From Clostridium sp. OS1-26 (GTDB lineage: Bacteria; Bacillota; Clostridia; Clostridiales; Clostridiaceae), in contig NZ_CP133264.1 in assembly GCF_030915445.1 (NCBI RefSeq), forward strand, positions 1,488,001 to 1,552,000: DNA of 64,000 nucleotides, read 5' to 3'. Position 1 is the stretch's first letter. Every line of letters starts with the position of its first letter. This document shows positions 50,407 through 58,260 of this stretch, one piece after another. The position numbers and the translations under genes were made by a program. A model generated the notes under the pieces. It was not told where the DNA came from. It did no database searches and saw nothing but the letters and a program-made list of their open reading frames with translations.

Positions 50407-51255
50407 TTGACAAAAAGAATTAATAACTCATTAAATATAAAAAAATTCTTCTTAATTATTTTTATTATAACTTGTGTATTCTCTACTGGCTGTTCAAGTC
50501 TAGATAATATAAAAATTAAGTCTGGGCTTAAAAATACTGATTTTGAATATATAAAGCAGGGAAAAATACAGAAAATTGTAATACAAAGTACTAGAGATCA
50601 AGGATTTAGATTTATAGTTACTGATCAAAAGGCAATAGGAGAGCTATATGACATATTATCGACTGCAAAAACTGCCACACAAAAATCTTCTCTTGAACCA
50701 GATTATGTCTTTGAGATGGTGGAAGGAAACAACAAAGTACATAAGTTTAATTATGTAGCGGGGCTTGATAAGTCAGATTCCGGAAATCTTTATAGTAATG
50801 ATAAAATTTATGTTGTTTCTAAAAGAATTGACAATGATATAATAAAAAGTTTTTGGACAATAAGGAAACCAAAGGACTTTAAAGAGGTGTATTATGGTTC
50901 ACTAATAGATACCTTAAGTGAGTATTTAAAAGATAAGGACAAAAATAAGAGTGTAGGAGTAAGTCTAAAAGATGATGTAGATGCAGCAAAGTTTATATTG
51001 TCTACAGACTTGGAAGACTTCAAAGGAGAATTAAAAGATAAATTTAATAATACAAGTGTTGCAGATAAGGGTAAAGAAAATTATGATGTTTGGGTAACAG
51101 TAAAGACTCAAGGATATAAATCAACCTTATATAAAGCGACAGTGGTGATTTGGGATAAAGCTGAAAAAAGCGAAAAGAAGTACTATATTTATGACCAATA
51201 TGAAACTAATAGATGGAATGTAAAGATATCAGCAGAAAAACCTCCAAAGTTCTAA
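50407..51255 (+). CDS. Lipoprotein of unknown function
   Basis: 282 aa from TTG 50407 (AGGAGG upstream). Signal peptide with lipobox STGCS, the modified Cys at about residue 29. The mature part has no recognised domain: an N-terminal segment about IQKIVIQSTRDQGFRFIVTDQ and a C-terminal one ending in ETNRWNVKIS. Probably anchored on the outer face of the membrane. Confidence 0.82.
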   Translation: MTKRINNSLNIKKFFLIIFIITCVFSTGCSSLDNIKIKSGLKNTDFEYIKQGKIQKIVIQSTRDQGFRFIVTDQKAIGELYDILSTAKTATQKSSLEPDYVFEMVEGNNKVHKFNYVAGLDKSDSGNLYSNDKIYVVSKRIDNDIIKSFWTIRKPKDFKEVYYGSLIDTLSEYLKDKDKNKSVGVSLKDDVDAAKFILSTDLEDFKGELKDKFNNTSVADKGKENYDVWVTVKTQGYKSTLYKATVVIWDKAEKSEKKYYIYDQYETNRWNVKISAEKPPKF

Positions 51256-51256
51256 A

Positions 51257-51291
51257 GTACTATAGAATTTAATTCTATAGTATTTTTTTTA
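51257..51291 (+). terminator. Intrinsic terminator
   Basis: TACTATAGAATT / AATTCTATAGTA then a T run. Confidence 0.92.
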
Positions 51292-51406
51292 TGCTTAAAT
51301 GGAAAAAATAATAATGGAAGTGGTATAATTGTATTGAAATTGAATAATGTGGAAGAAACAATGTTTGTATAACACTTTTAGCGAGACGTATAAAGGAGGA
51401 ATTGAA

Positions 51407-52251
51407 ATGGGAAATTGTAATAGCTGCCCAAGTAAAGGAAACTGCAATAGTGATGGTGGATGCTCAGGATTAATACCTAGATATGGAAAGATAAAACACA
51501 TAATTGGTATCATAAGTGGAAAAGGTGGGGTTGGAAAATCTACAGTTACAGGGATATTAGCAGTTCAATTGAGAAAATTAGGATATACAGTAGGCGTATT
51601 AGATGGAGATATAACTGGCCCATCAATACCAAGATTTTTGGAATAAATGATAAGAGATCAGATATTTCTCAAGTTGGAGATGGTGATGAAGTAAAATTTG
51701 CTCCGGTAGAGACTCCTATGGGAATTAAAGTTATGTCTTTAAATCTATTAACAGAGGAAGAAGAAGCTCCAGTTATATGGAGAGGTCCAGTAATTACCGG
51801 AGTTTTAAAACAAATGTACAGTGATACCGAGTGGGGAGAACTAGATTATCTTCTCATAGATATGCCTCCAGGAACCGGTGATATAGCCTTAACTATAATG
51901 CAAGAGGTTCCGTTAGAGGGAATGGTGATAGTTTCAACTCCACAAGAGATGGTATCTATGATAGTTAAAAAAGTGGTTATAATGGCGAAAAAAATGAATG
52001 TAAATATTATAGGCGCAGTAGAGAATATGTCCTATGTTGCATGTGGCAAGTGTGGCGAGAAAATTAGAGTCTTTAGTAAAAAAACAGCAGAAGAGCAAGC
52101 TGAATATTTAGGATTACCGCTTCTTGCTGAAATGCCAATAAATCTTGATCTTGTAGAAAGCATGGAAAATGGAAATGTTGAAGATTATGTAAGCAAGTCT
52201 GAAGAATATGAAGTCTTATTAGATAATTTTAAAAGTAAAATAGGTATTTAG
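51407..52251 (+). pseudogene. mrp: Mrp/NBP35-family P-loop ATPase gene with a single-base frameshift
   Basis: The first frame (51407-51646) has a Cys-rich N-terminus ([11 protein letters not shown]) and Walker [13 protein letters not shown], then stops after SIPRFLE. The second (to 52251) carries EVKFAPVETPMGIKVMS, WRGPVITGVLKQM, DYLLIDMPPGTGD and the CGKCGEKI pair. One extra T in the T run at 51635-51639 gives [11 protein letters not shown] and a continuous protein of about 281 aa. The family carries and delivers iron-sulfur clusters. Whether the gene is broken or the sequence has an error is unclear; all motifs are preserved on both sides. Confidence 0.85.
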
Positions 52252-52353
52252 TTTTACTTAGGTAATCTTTTTATTTTAGCATAAATAGAAGTATTTTGGA
52301 AAAGAATATTAATTGTATAAGTTATAATTAAATAATGCATAGGAGGAATACAA

Positions 52354-52542
52354 ATGAAAGCAGTAGTTGATAAGGATACTTGTATAGGATGTGGCCTATG
52401 TCCATCTATATGTCCTGATGTTTATCAAATGGATGATGACGGAAAAGCAGTTGCAATATCTGAGGATGTTCCACAAGGAGTTGAAGATAGCGCACAAGAA
52501 GGAGCAGATAGCTGCCCAGTTAGTGCTATATCAGTAGAATAA
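52354..52542 (+). CDS. Single [4Fe-4S] ferredoxin
   Basis: 62 aa. CIGCGLCPSICP (Cys 11, 14, 17, and 21 as the usual extra) and a distal DSCPVSAI provide ligands for one cluster, as in Thermotoga/Desulfovibrio-type ferredoxins. It has an acidic surface (EDVPQGVEDSAQEGAD). AGGAGG lies 7-8 bases before ATG. Monocistronic. Confidence 0.93.
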   Translation: MKAVVDKDTCIGCGLCPSICPDVYQMDDDGKAVAISEDVPQGVEDSAQEGADSCPVSAISVE

Positions 52543-52546
52543 AATA

Positions 52547-52584
52547 AAAAACTAAGAGAGCATTAAGGCTTTCTTAGTTTTTTA
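52547..52584 (+). terminator. Intrinsic terminator after ferredoxin gene
   Basis: AACTAAGAGAGC / GCTTTCTTAGTT then TTTTATTTT. Confidence 0.88.
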
Positions 52585-52589
52585 TTTTG

Positions 52590-52662
52590 GGCATCTTTAC
52601 AAAGATAGCTAATCAGTATTTTAACTTATTTTAAGTCATACTGTGTTGACAGAACCCTTAGA
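52590..52662. mobile_element. MITE, 5'-half remnant
   Basis: GGCATCTTTACAAAGATAGC to CAGAACCCTTAGA aligns with the first 72 or so bases of the complete copies and then stops. It abuts the 3' end of the small minus-strand gene. Confidence 0.65.
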
Positions 52663-52834
52663 AGAAATCTACCAATTTATCATTTGTCATTCTTGTTGGT
52701 CTAGGTTCAATATTTATAGTATCTCCCACTTTAGAACCAGGAGGAAGATGAGAAACTCCAATATCCATGGTAGTGCCATCTTGAAGACTTATAAAAGCAT
52801 CTGTAACGCTCATATCAAGTATTTTGCCAATCAT
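52658..52834 (-). CDS. Small S1/OB-like conserved protein (58 aa)
   Basis: Reads MIGKILDMSVTDAFISLQDG then TTMDIGVSHLPPGSKVGDTI and ends TNDKLVDFF. The beta-rich GxIxDxxxTDAFISLxDG...GDxIxI pattern suggests a small five-strand barrel of unknown role. GAGGTGAT lies 6 bases before ATG. The stop codon falls inside the MITE remnant sequence, so the original end may have been different. Confidence 0.65.
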   Translation of the reverse strand: MIGKILDMSVTDAFISLQDGTTMDIGVSHLPPGSKVGDTINIEPRPTRMTNDKLVDFF

Positions 52835-52985
52835 TTAGTATCACCTCTACCATAGTTTAACTATTTTATATACCAATTATTCGTTAATATTAAATATCAA
52901 GTCATATACTATAATAAAAAATAAAAGAATACGAAGGTAAGTTAAAGTAAACAGTGATAATATACTCTTAACATTAATTTAAAAA

Positions 52986-53014
52986 TTGATTAAAAAATTT
53001 TCTCATAGTATAAT
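52986..53014 (+). promoter_or_regulatory. Promoter of nrdD
   Basis: TTGATT (52986-52991), 17 bases, TATAAT (53009-53014). Confidence 0.6.
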
Positions 53015-53028
53015 AGCAAAGTATTTAG

Positions 53029-53041
53029 CACAATATATGGT
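53029..53041 (+). promoter_or_regulatory. Candidate NrdR box upstream of nrdD
   Basis: CACAATATATGGT matches the core CACWATATATWGT at 12 of 13 positions, just after the expected transcription start. A second box, usual for NrdR, is not clear. Confidence 0.3.
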
Positions 53042-53059
53042 AGGTTGGAGGTATGTAGT

Positions 53060-55168
53060 ATGCTACATGTTGTGAAGAGAGATGGTAGAAAAGTAGAATT
53101 TGACTCTATTAAAATAACCAATGCTATTAAAGGCGCCACTGAAGAGATAGGATATGATCTAAAGGAAAGTGAGTTTATAGAACTAACTCAAAAAGTAATT
53201 AAAAAAATAGAAGGAATTAACGTAGAGCAACTTAATGTTGAACAAGTACAAAACATAGTTGAAAATACCCTTTTGGAAAATAACTATAGAGAAATAGGAG
53301 TTACATATTCAAATTATAGAAGAGAAAGAACTAAAATAAGAGAAATAAAATCAGATTTAATGAAAGCAATAGAAAAAATAGGTGTAGAAACAGATAGAGA
53401 TAATGCTAATGTTGGAAACAACTTTAGTTCAAAGCTACTAAGAATAGCAAGTGAATCAAATAAATGGCATAACTTAACTGCTATGCCTAAATATTTAGCT
53501 AAAGCTCATGAAAATGGAGATATATATTATCACGATTTAGATAGTTACAATTTAACTACAAATTGTTTACATATACCTACCAGAGAAATACTTGAAAGAG
53601 GATTTAATACAGGATACGGTACTATAAGAAGACCAAGGAGAATAGAGTCAGCTGCAGAACTTTCATGTATTTTATTGCAATCAACTCAAAATGATATGTT
53701 TGGAGGACAATCACATCCGGATTTTGACAATGATATGGGAGTGTTTGTTAACCCAACTAGGAAGGAAATAATAAAAGAATTAACGGAATTAGGTATTGAA
53801 GATGAAAAGATAAAAGAAATTACAGAGAAGAAGCTCAGAAGATGTATAGAACAGTCTATGCAGGGAATTGTGTATAACTTAAACACAATGCATAGTCGTG
53901 CCGGAAGTCAGGTACCATTTTCATCCATAAATCTTGGTATACCAGATTCAAAAGATGCAGCACTAATATGTGAAATATTTTTACTTGAGTATGAAAAAGG
54001 ATTAGGTAATGGAGAACAACCTATATTCCCAAATATAATATTTAGAGTTAAAAAGGGAGTTAATAAAGAAGTTGGAGATCCATATTATTATTTATTTGAA
54101 TTAGCTTGTAGAGTAGCAGCTAAGAGAATGAATCCAACATTTATGAATTTAGATGCTGATTTTAATAAGGTTTATTATGACAAAGGTGTAGTACCTGCTA
54201 CAATGGGATGTAGAACTTATATATGTTCTAATGTAAATGGTGAGCCGGGAACAAAAGGAAGAGGAAATATAGCTCCAACGACTATAAACTTACCTAGGAT
54301 TGGCATTTTGGCGAAGAAAGATATAAATAAATTTTTTAAGCTTTTAGATAGCAAGTTAGAATTAGCTAAAGAATCATTAATGCACAGATATGATGTATTA
54401 AAAAGATTAAGAGTAAAAGATTTGCCATTTGTAGCTGGACAAGGTCTTATGAAAGGGTCAGAGAATTTAAAGCCTGATGACTCAATAGAGCCAATTTTAC
54501 TACAAGGAACTTGGGTTATAGGATTCATAGGATTAGCGGAGACTTTGACAGCATTGACAGGAAAGCACCACGGTGAAGACGAACAATCTAGAGAACTTGG
54601 GCTTAAGATAGTTTCTCATATAAGACAGTATACAGATAGATTAGTTGAAGAGACTCACTTAAACTGGAGTTGTTATGCAACGCCAGCAGAAGGATTGAGC
54701 GGTAGATTTATTGTTCAAGATAAAAAAGTATTTGGTGAATTGCCAGGAGTAACTGATAAGGATTATTATACAAATTCATATCATGTACCTGTAGGGCATG
54801 CTATATCAATAAAAGATAAGATAGGTATAGAAGCACCATATCATAAGTTGTGTAATGCTGGACATATAAGTTATATAGAGTTAGATGACTACCCATCAGC
54901 AGAAACGATTATGGATATACTAAATTATGCATATAACAATACAAATATTAATTATATAGGTATTAACTTTCATATAAGATATTGCAGAGACTGCGGAACA
55001 TATCTTCATGGAGAAGAAAAGTGTCCTAACTGTGAAAGTAACAATATACAAGGAGTATCAAGAGTAACAGGATATCTTTCACTAGATGAACGATTTGGTT
55101 CAGGGAAAGTAGCAGAGAGATCAGATAGAATATCTCAGGGAACTAGTAAACATGTATATACAATTTAA
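53060..55168 (+). CDS. nrdD: Anaerobic (class III) ribonucleoside-triphosphate reductase
   Basis: 702 aa from ATG 53060 (GGAGG upstream; the in-frame TTG before it overlaps the site). N-terminal ATP-cone (VVKRDGRKVEFDSIKITNAI to about 90), then the glycyl-radical barrel. Near the C-terminus are a four-Cys zinc site (CRDCG...CPNCES) and RVTGYLS with the radical Gly. It makes dNTPs without oxygen; NrdG, 250 bases downstream, activates it. Confidence 0.96.
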   Translation: MLHVVKRDGRKVEFDSIKITNAIKGATEEIGYDLKESEFIELTQKVIKKIEGINVEQLNVEQVQNIVENTLLENNYREIGVTYSNYRRERTKIREIKSDLMKAIEKIGVETDRDNANVGNNFSSKLLRIASESNKWHNLTAMPKYLAKAHENGDIYYHDLDSYNLTTNCLHIPTREILERGFNTGYGTIRRPRRIESAAELSCILLQSTQNDMFGGQSHPDFDNDMGVFVNPTRKEIIKELTELGIEDEKIKEITEKKLRRCIEQSMQGIVYNLNTMHSRAGSQVPFSSINLGIPDSKDAALICEIFLLEYEKGLGNGEQPIFPNIIFRVKKGVNKEVGDPYYYLFELACRVAAKRMNPTFMNLDADFNKVYYDKGVVPATMGCRTYICSNVNGEPGTKGRGNIAPTTINLPRIGILAKKDINKFFKLLDSKLELAKESLMHRYDVLKRLRVKDLPFVAGQGLMKGSENLKPDDSIEPILLQGTWVIGFIGLAETLTALTGKHHGEDEQSRELGLKIVSHIRQYTDRLVEETHLNWSCYATPAEGLSGRFIVQDKKVFGELPGVTDKDYYTNSYHVPVGHAISIKDKIGIEAPYHKLCNAGHISYIELDDYPSAETIMDILNYAYNNTNINYIGINFHIRYCRDCGTYLHGEEKCPNCESNNIQGVSRVTGYLSLDERFGSGKVAERSDRISQGTSKHVYTI

Positions 55169-55189
55169 AAATTAGCATAATTATATATT

Positions 55190-55222
55190 TTAAAAGGCAG
55201 AGTAAATTCTCTGTCTTTTAAA
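55190..55222 (+). terminator. Intrinsic terminator after nrdD
   Basis: AAAAGGCAGAG / CTCTGTCTTTT. Confidence 0.82.
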
Positions 55223-55227
55223 GCTTA

Positions 55228-55387
55228 GGCATCTTCAAAAAAATAACTAGTCAGTATGCTAGTCTATTTTGCGTCATACTTCGTCGGCAGAACCCTTAGA
55301 TAGGATTCGCTATCTGCGGAACCTGGCCTCCTTATCTGACACAAAATATCCGTCACATCTTTGACTTGTTATTTTCTTTCAGATGCC
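55228..55387. mobile_element. MITE, complete copy 2 (160 bp), between nrdD and nrdG
   Basis: GGCATCTTCAAAAAAATAAC to ATTTTCTTTCAGATGCC, about 26-bp imperfect terminal inverted repeats, TTA on both sides (55225-55227 and 55388-55390). Inner hairpin AGATAGGATTCGCTATCT. About 90% like copy 1 by eye. Confidence 0.8.
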
Positions 55388-55420
55388 TTAACAGAAATTA
55401 TATATAGGAGGTAATTGTTC

Positions 55421-55939
55421 ATGAGAACTAATTTAGTAAGATTGGCTGGGATAGCATATGAAAGCTTAGTTAATGGACCAGGATTAAGAAGAGTGTTTTT
55501 TGCCCAAGGTTGCAAGCATAATTGCAAAGGGTGCTTTAATCCAAGTACTCATAATTTTGAAGGTGGAGAACTTAAAAGCATAGATGAAATTGTAGATGAT
55601 ATTAAAAACAACACTATGATAAAGGGAATTACTTTTTCAGGAGGGGATCCTTTTGAGCAGGCAGAAGAATTTAGTATGATTGCCAAAAAGGTAAAAAATC
55701 TAGGACTTAATGTATGGTGTTACACAGGATACACTTTTGAATATATTTTAGAGTCTATGAACAATGACAATGGTTGGAATAAACTTCTAAATAATATAGA
55801 TGTTCTAGTTGATGGAAAGTTTGATGAGGACAAAAAAGATTCTAAGTTAAAGTTTAGAGGTTCAAGTAATCAACGAATCATTGATGTAAAGAGAAGCATT
55901 AGTCTAAAGAAAGTTGTAATTTTAAATATGACAAATTAG
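55421..55939 (+). CDS. nrdG: Anaerobic ribonucleotide reductase-activating protein (radical SAM)
   Basis: 172 aa from ATG 55421 (AGGAGG upstream). Short radical-SAM enzyme with CKHNCKGCFNPSTH (CxxxCxxC cluster) and TFSGGDPFEQ. It forms the glycyl radical on NrdD. A MITE and a terminator now separate it from nrdD, so its transcription may depend on read-through or a promoter inside the MITE. Confidence 0.95.
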   Translation: MRTNLVRLAGIAYESLVNGPGLRRVFFAQGCKHNCKGCFNPSTHNFEGGELKSIDEIVDDIKNNTMIKGITFSGGDPFEQAEEFSMIAKKVKNLGLNVWCYTGYTFEYILESMNNDNGWNKLLNNIDVLVDGKFDEDKKDSKLKFRGSSNQRIIDVKRSISLKKVVILNMTN

Positions 55940-55940
55940 G

Positions 55941-55969
55941 GAGCAGCCAGTTTAAACTAGCTGCTTTAA
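55941..55969. terminator. Terminator between nrdG and the convergent MBL gene
   Basis: AGCAGCCAGTTT / AAACTAGCTGCT, one mismatch, then TTAAT. Confidence 0.65.
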
Positions 55970-55971
55970 TG

Positions 55972-56604
55972 CTATTTATAATTAAGTATCTTAACTTGTT
56001 GTTCTCCTTCTAAGGGACCTTTTATAGATAGCTTATTGCTGCCTACCTTCTCACCATTTTTCATATAGGTTAAAAAGTTTTCCAAGCCATCTAATTGAAA
56101 AGAAAGCATAGGAGTATTGTAATGCATAGGAATAATTAGGGAACTATTTATACTATGAGCTAGTTTGGATGCTTCTTTTCCATCGATAGTGTAGTTTCCT
56201 CCTATAGGTATGAGTAATATATCTACCTTTCCTAGACTTTTTATTTCCTCAGGAGATAATATATATCCTAAGTCTCCTAAGTGGCAGATTCTATAACCAT
56301 CCATTTCTACAATAAAAATCATATTTTCTCCACGTTTAGCGCCCTGCATTTTGTCATGGTAAGACGGAATTCCTGCTACAGGTATGTCACAGAGATAGAA
56401 AAAACCTGCTTTGTCCGCAATATGACTAAATTTTACTTTTTCAGTGTAACTATGATCAAAATGATAATGGCTTATTGTAACTATATCTACTTCATCTTCA
56501 AAAACAGGATATCCCACACTTTCATCAAAGGGATCCATCAAAACTTTTCGTCCCTTTGAATCCTCTAGCAAAAAAGATGAATGTCCAAGCCAAGTTATTT
56601 CCAT
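55972..56604 (-). CDS. Metallo-beta-lactamase-fold hydrolase (UPF0173-like)
   Basis: 210 aa from ATG 56604 (GAGGTG upstream). ITWLGHSSFLLE, SHYHFDHSY (HxHxDH ligands), GDLGYILSPEE and IPMHYNT are typical of this group. Predicted zinc-dependent hydrolase; substrate unknown. Confidence 0.88.
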   Translation of the reverse strand: MEITWLGHSSFLLEDSKGRKVLMDPFDESVGYPVFEDEVDIVTISHYHFDHSYTEKVKFSHIADKAGFFYLCDIPVAGIPSYHDKMQGAKRGENMIFIVEMDGYRICHLGDLGYILSPEEIKSLGKVDILLIPIGGNYTIDGKEASKLAHSINSSLIIPMHYNTPMLSFQLDGLENFLTYMKNGEKVGSNKLSIKGPLEGEQQVKILNYK

Positions 56605-56731
56605 AAAAGCACCTCTTTCATTATTATTCATTTAATATTATATCCTTATTAGAATATATTAAAATATACAACTGTTGTTATTTAACTATAGAAAAATTTT
56701 TGTTATTATTTTTTATAAGGTGGTGTGCATA

Positions 56732-58057
56732 ATGGATATTTTAATTTCTTTTATAGTTTGTTTTTTTATGTTAATTGCAAGTGTATATAGGGGAATATTT
56801 GTAGGCTATCCTCTTACAGTAGGTTTAATAATATTTATATTTTGTGCTTTAAAAAGGGGATACAAACTAAAGGAAACTATTCAAATGGCTTATAAGGGTG
56901 GTAAAAAATCAGTTACGATACTACAAATTTTTATTTTGATAGGAGCGATTACTGCTATTTGGATGGCATCAGGAACCGTATCGGCTATTGTATTCTATGG
57001 AGTAGAATTTTTAAATCCGCATCTATTTATTCTATCGGCATTTTTTATAAGTTGTATTGTATCTTTTCTCATAGGAACTTCCTTTGGAACGGTAGGAACC
57101 GTCGGAATAGCACTTATGGTTATAGCAAGAGGTGGTGGAGAGAATATCGGAGCTGCTGCCGGTGCAATAATTGCGGGAGCTTATTTTGGTGATAGATGTT
57201 CGCCTATGTCTTCAAGTGCTAATTTAGTAGCATTCTTAACAGATACAGATATATATGACAATATAAAAAATATGATTAAGACTAGTATAGTACCTTTTAT
57301 TTTATCCATAATCTTATATACTATAGTTTCTATGAAATTTCCTGTAAGTACAGGAGGAAGCGGAATAAACAATGAAATAATTAAGGTGTTTAATATTAAT
57401 ATCTTTGTTCTTTTACCTGCCTTTATAATTTTTATTTTATCTTTACTTAAGATAAATGTTAAGGTCTCAATGTTTTTTAGCATAATATGTGCAGTATTTT
57501 TAAGTATGTTTATTCAGCATAATAGCTTTATTGAAAATATAAAGTATATTATTTGGGGATATAGTATAAATCAAAATAGTAACTTAAGTCACATAATTAA
57601 AGGTGGCGGAATTATTTCTATGCTTAAAACGTCTCTAGTTGTTTTTATTTCCTCTGCATTTTCAGGAATATTTGAAGGAACAGGTATGTTAAGTAAAATT
57701 GAGAACTTTACTAAAAAATCCAAGTCCAGATTTGATTTGTTTAAGAATACAGCCATAACCAGTGTATTTACATCTATTTTTGGATGTAGCCAAGCATTGT
57801 CAGTTATTTTAACTCATATGCTTAATAGCAAAGCTTATGAGAATAAAAGATTAGGGAAAAGTTATATGGCTGTGGATTTAGAGAATTCGGCTATAGTAGT
57901 ATCAGCAATTATTCCATGGAATATAGCTCTACTATTACCTATGGTAAATTTAAATGCTGATAATAGCTGCATTCCATATTTATTCTACTTATACCTACTA
58001 CCTCTAACTAATCTAGTAATCATAAAAATTAAAAATAAAGTTCTTGATCAAGCTTAG
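56732..58057 (+). CDS. NhaC-family Na+/H+ antiporter
   Basis: 441 aa from ATG 56732 (AAGGTGG upstream). About ten membrane segments. GTSFGTVGTVGIALMVIA and GAYFGDRCSPMSSSANLVA are family signatures, and the C-terminal half repeats the pattern in part (CSQALSVILTHML). It exchanges Na+ or malate/lactate for protons; exact ions unknown. Confidence 0.88.
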   Translation: MDILISFIVCFFMLIASVYRGIFVGYPLTVGLIIFIFCALKRGYKLKETIQMAYKGGKKSVTILQIFILIGAITAIWMASGTVSAIVFYGVEFLNPHLFILSAFFISCIVSFLIGTSFGTVGTVGIALMVIARGGGENIGAAAGAIIAGAYFGDRCSPMSSSANLVAFLTDTDIYDNIKNMIKTSIVPFILSIILYTIVSMKFPVSTGGSGINNEIIKVFNINIFVLLPAFIIFILSLLKINVKVSMFFSIICAVFLSMFIQHNSFIENIKYIIWGYSINQNSNLSHIIKGGGIISMLKTSLVVFISSAFSGIFEGTGMLSKIENFTKKSKSRFDLFKNTAITSVFTSIFGCSQALSVILTHMLNSKAYENKRLGKSYMAVDLENSAIVVSAIIPWNIALLLPMVNLNADNSCIPYLFYLYLLPLTNLVIIKIKNKVLDQA

Positions 58058-58099
58058 TTGTTGTAAAATTTTATTTAAACTACCTATATGTCTTATATG

Positions 58100-58153
58100 G
58101 TAAAAAAATCAAATAAAATTTAATTTAATATGAAAGTATATTTGATTTTTTGT
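58100..58153 (+). terminator. Terminator after the antiporter gene
   Basis: AAAAAAATCAAATA / TATTTGATTTTTT with a loop of about 26 bases. Confidence 0.6.
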
Positions 58154-58260
58154 ATAAAATTTGGTTAATTTATATTATAATAGTATTTAGTGAATATCAT
58201 ATAAGGGTATTCAAATATATGGTAAATCATGATGATTTTCAGTAAATGTGGGGTGGTCAC

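Noticed and set aside
52643..52855. 70-codon plus-strand frame opposite the small S1-like gene
   Set aside because: No ribosome site; the minus strand has one, with a better protein pattern.
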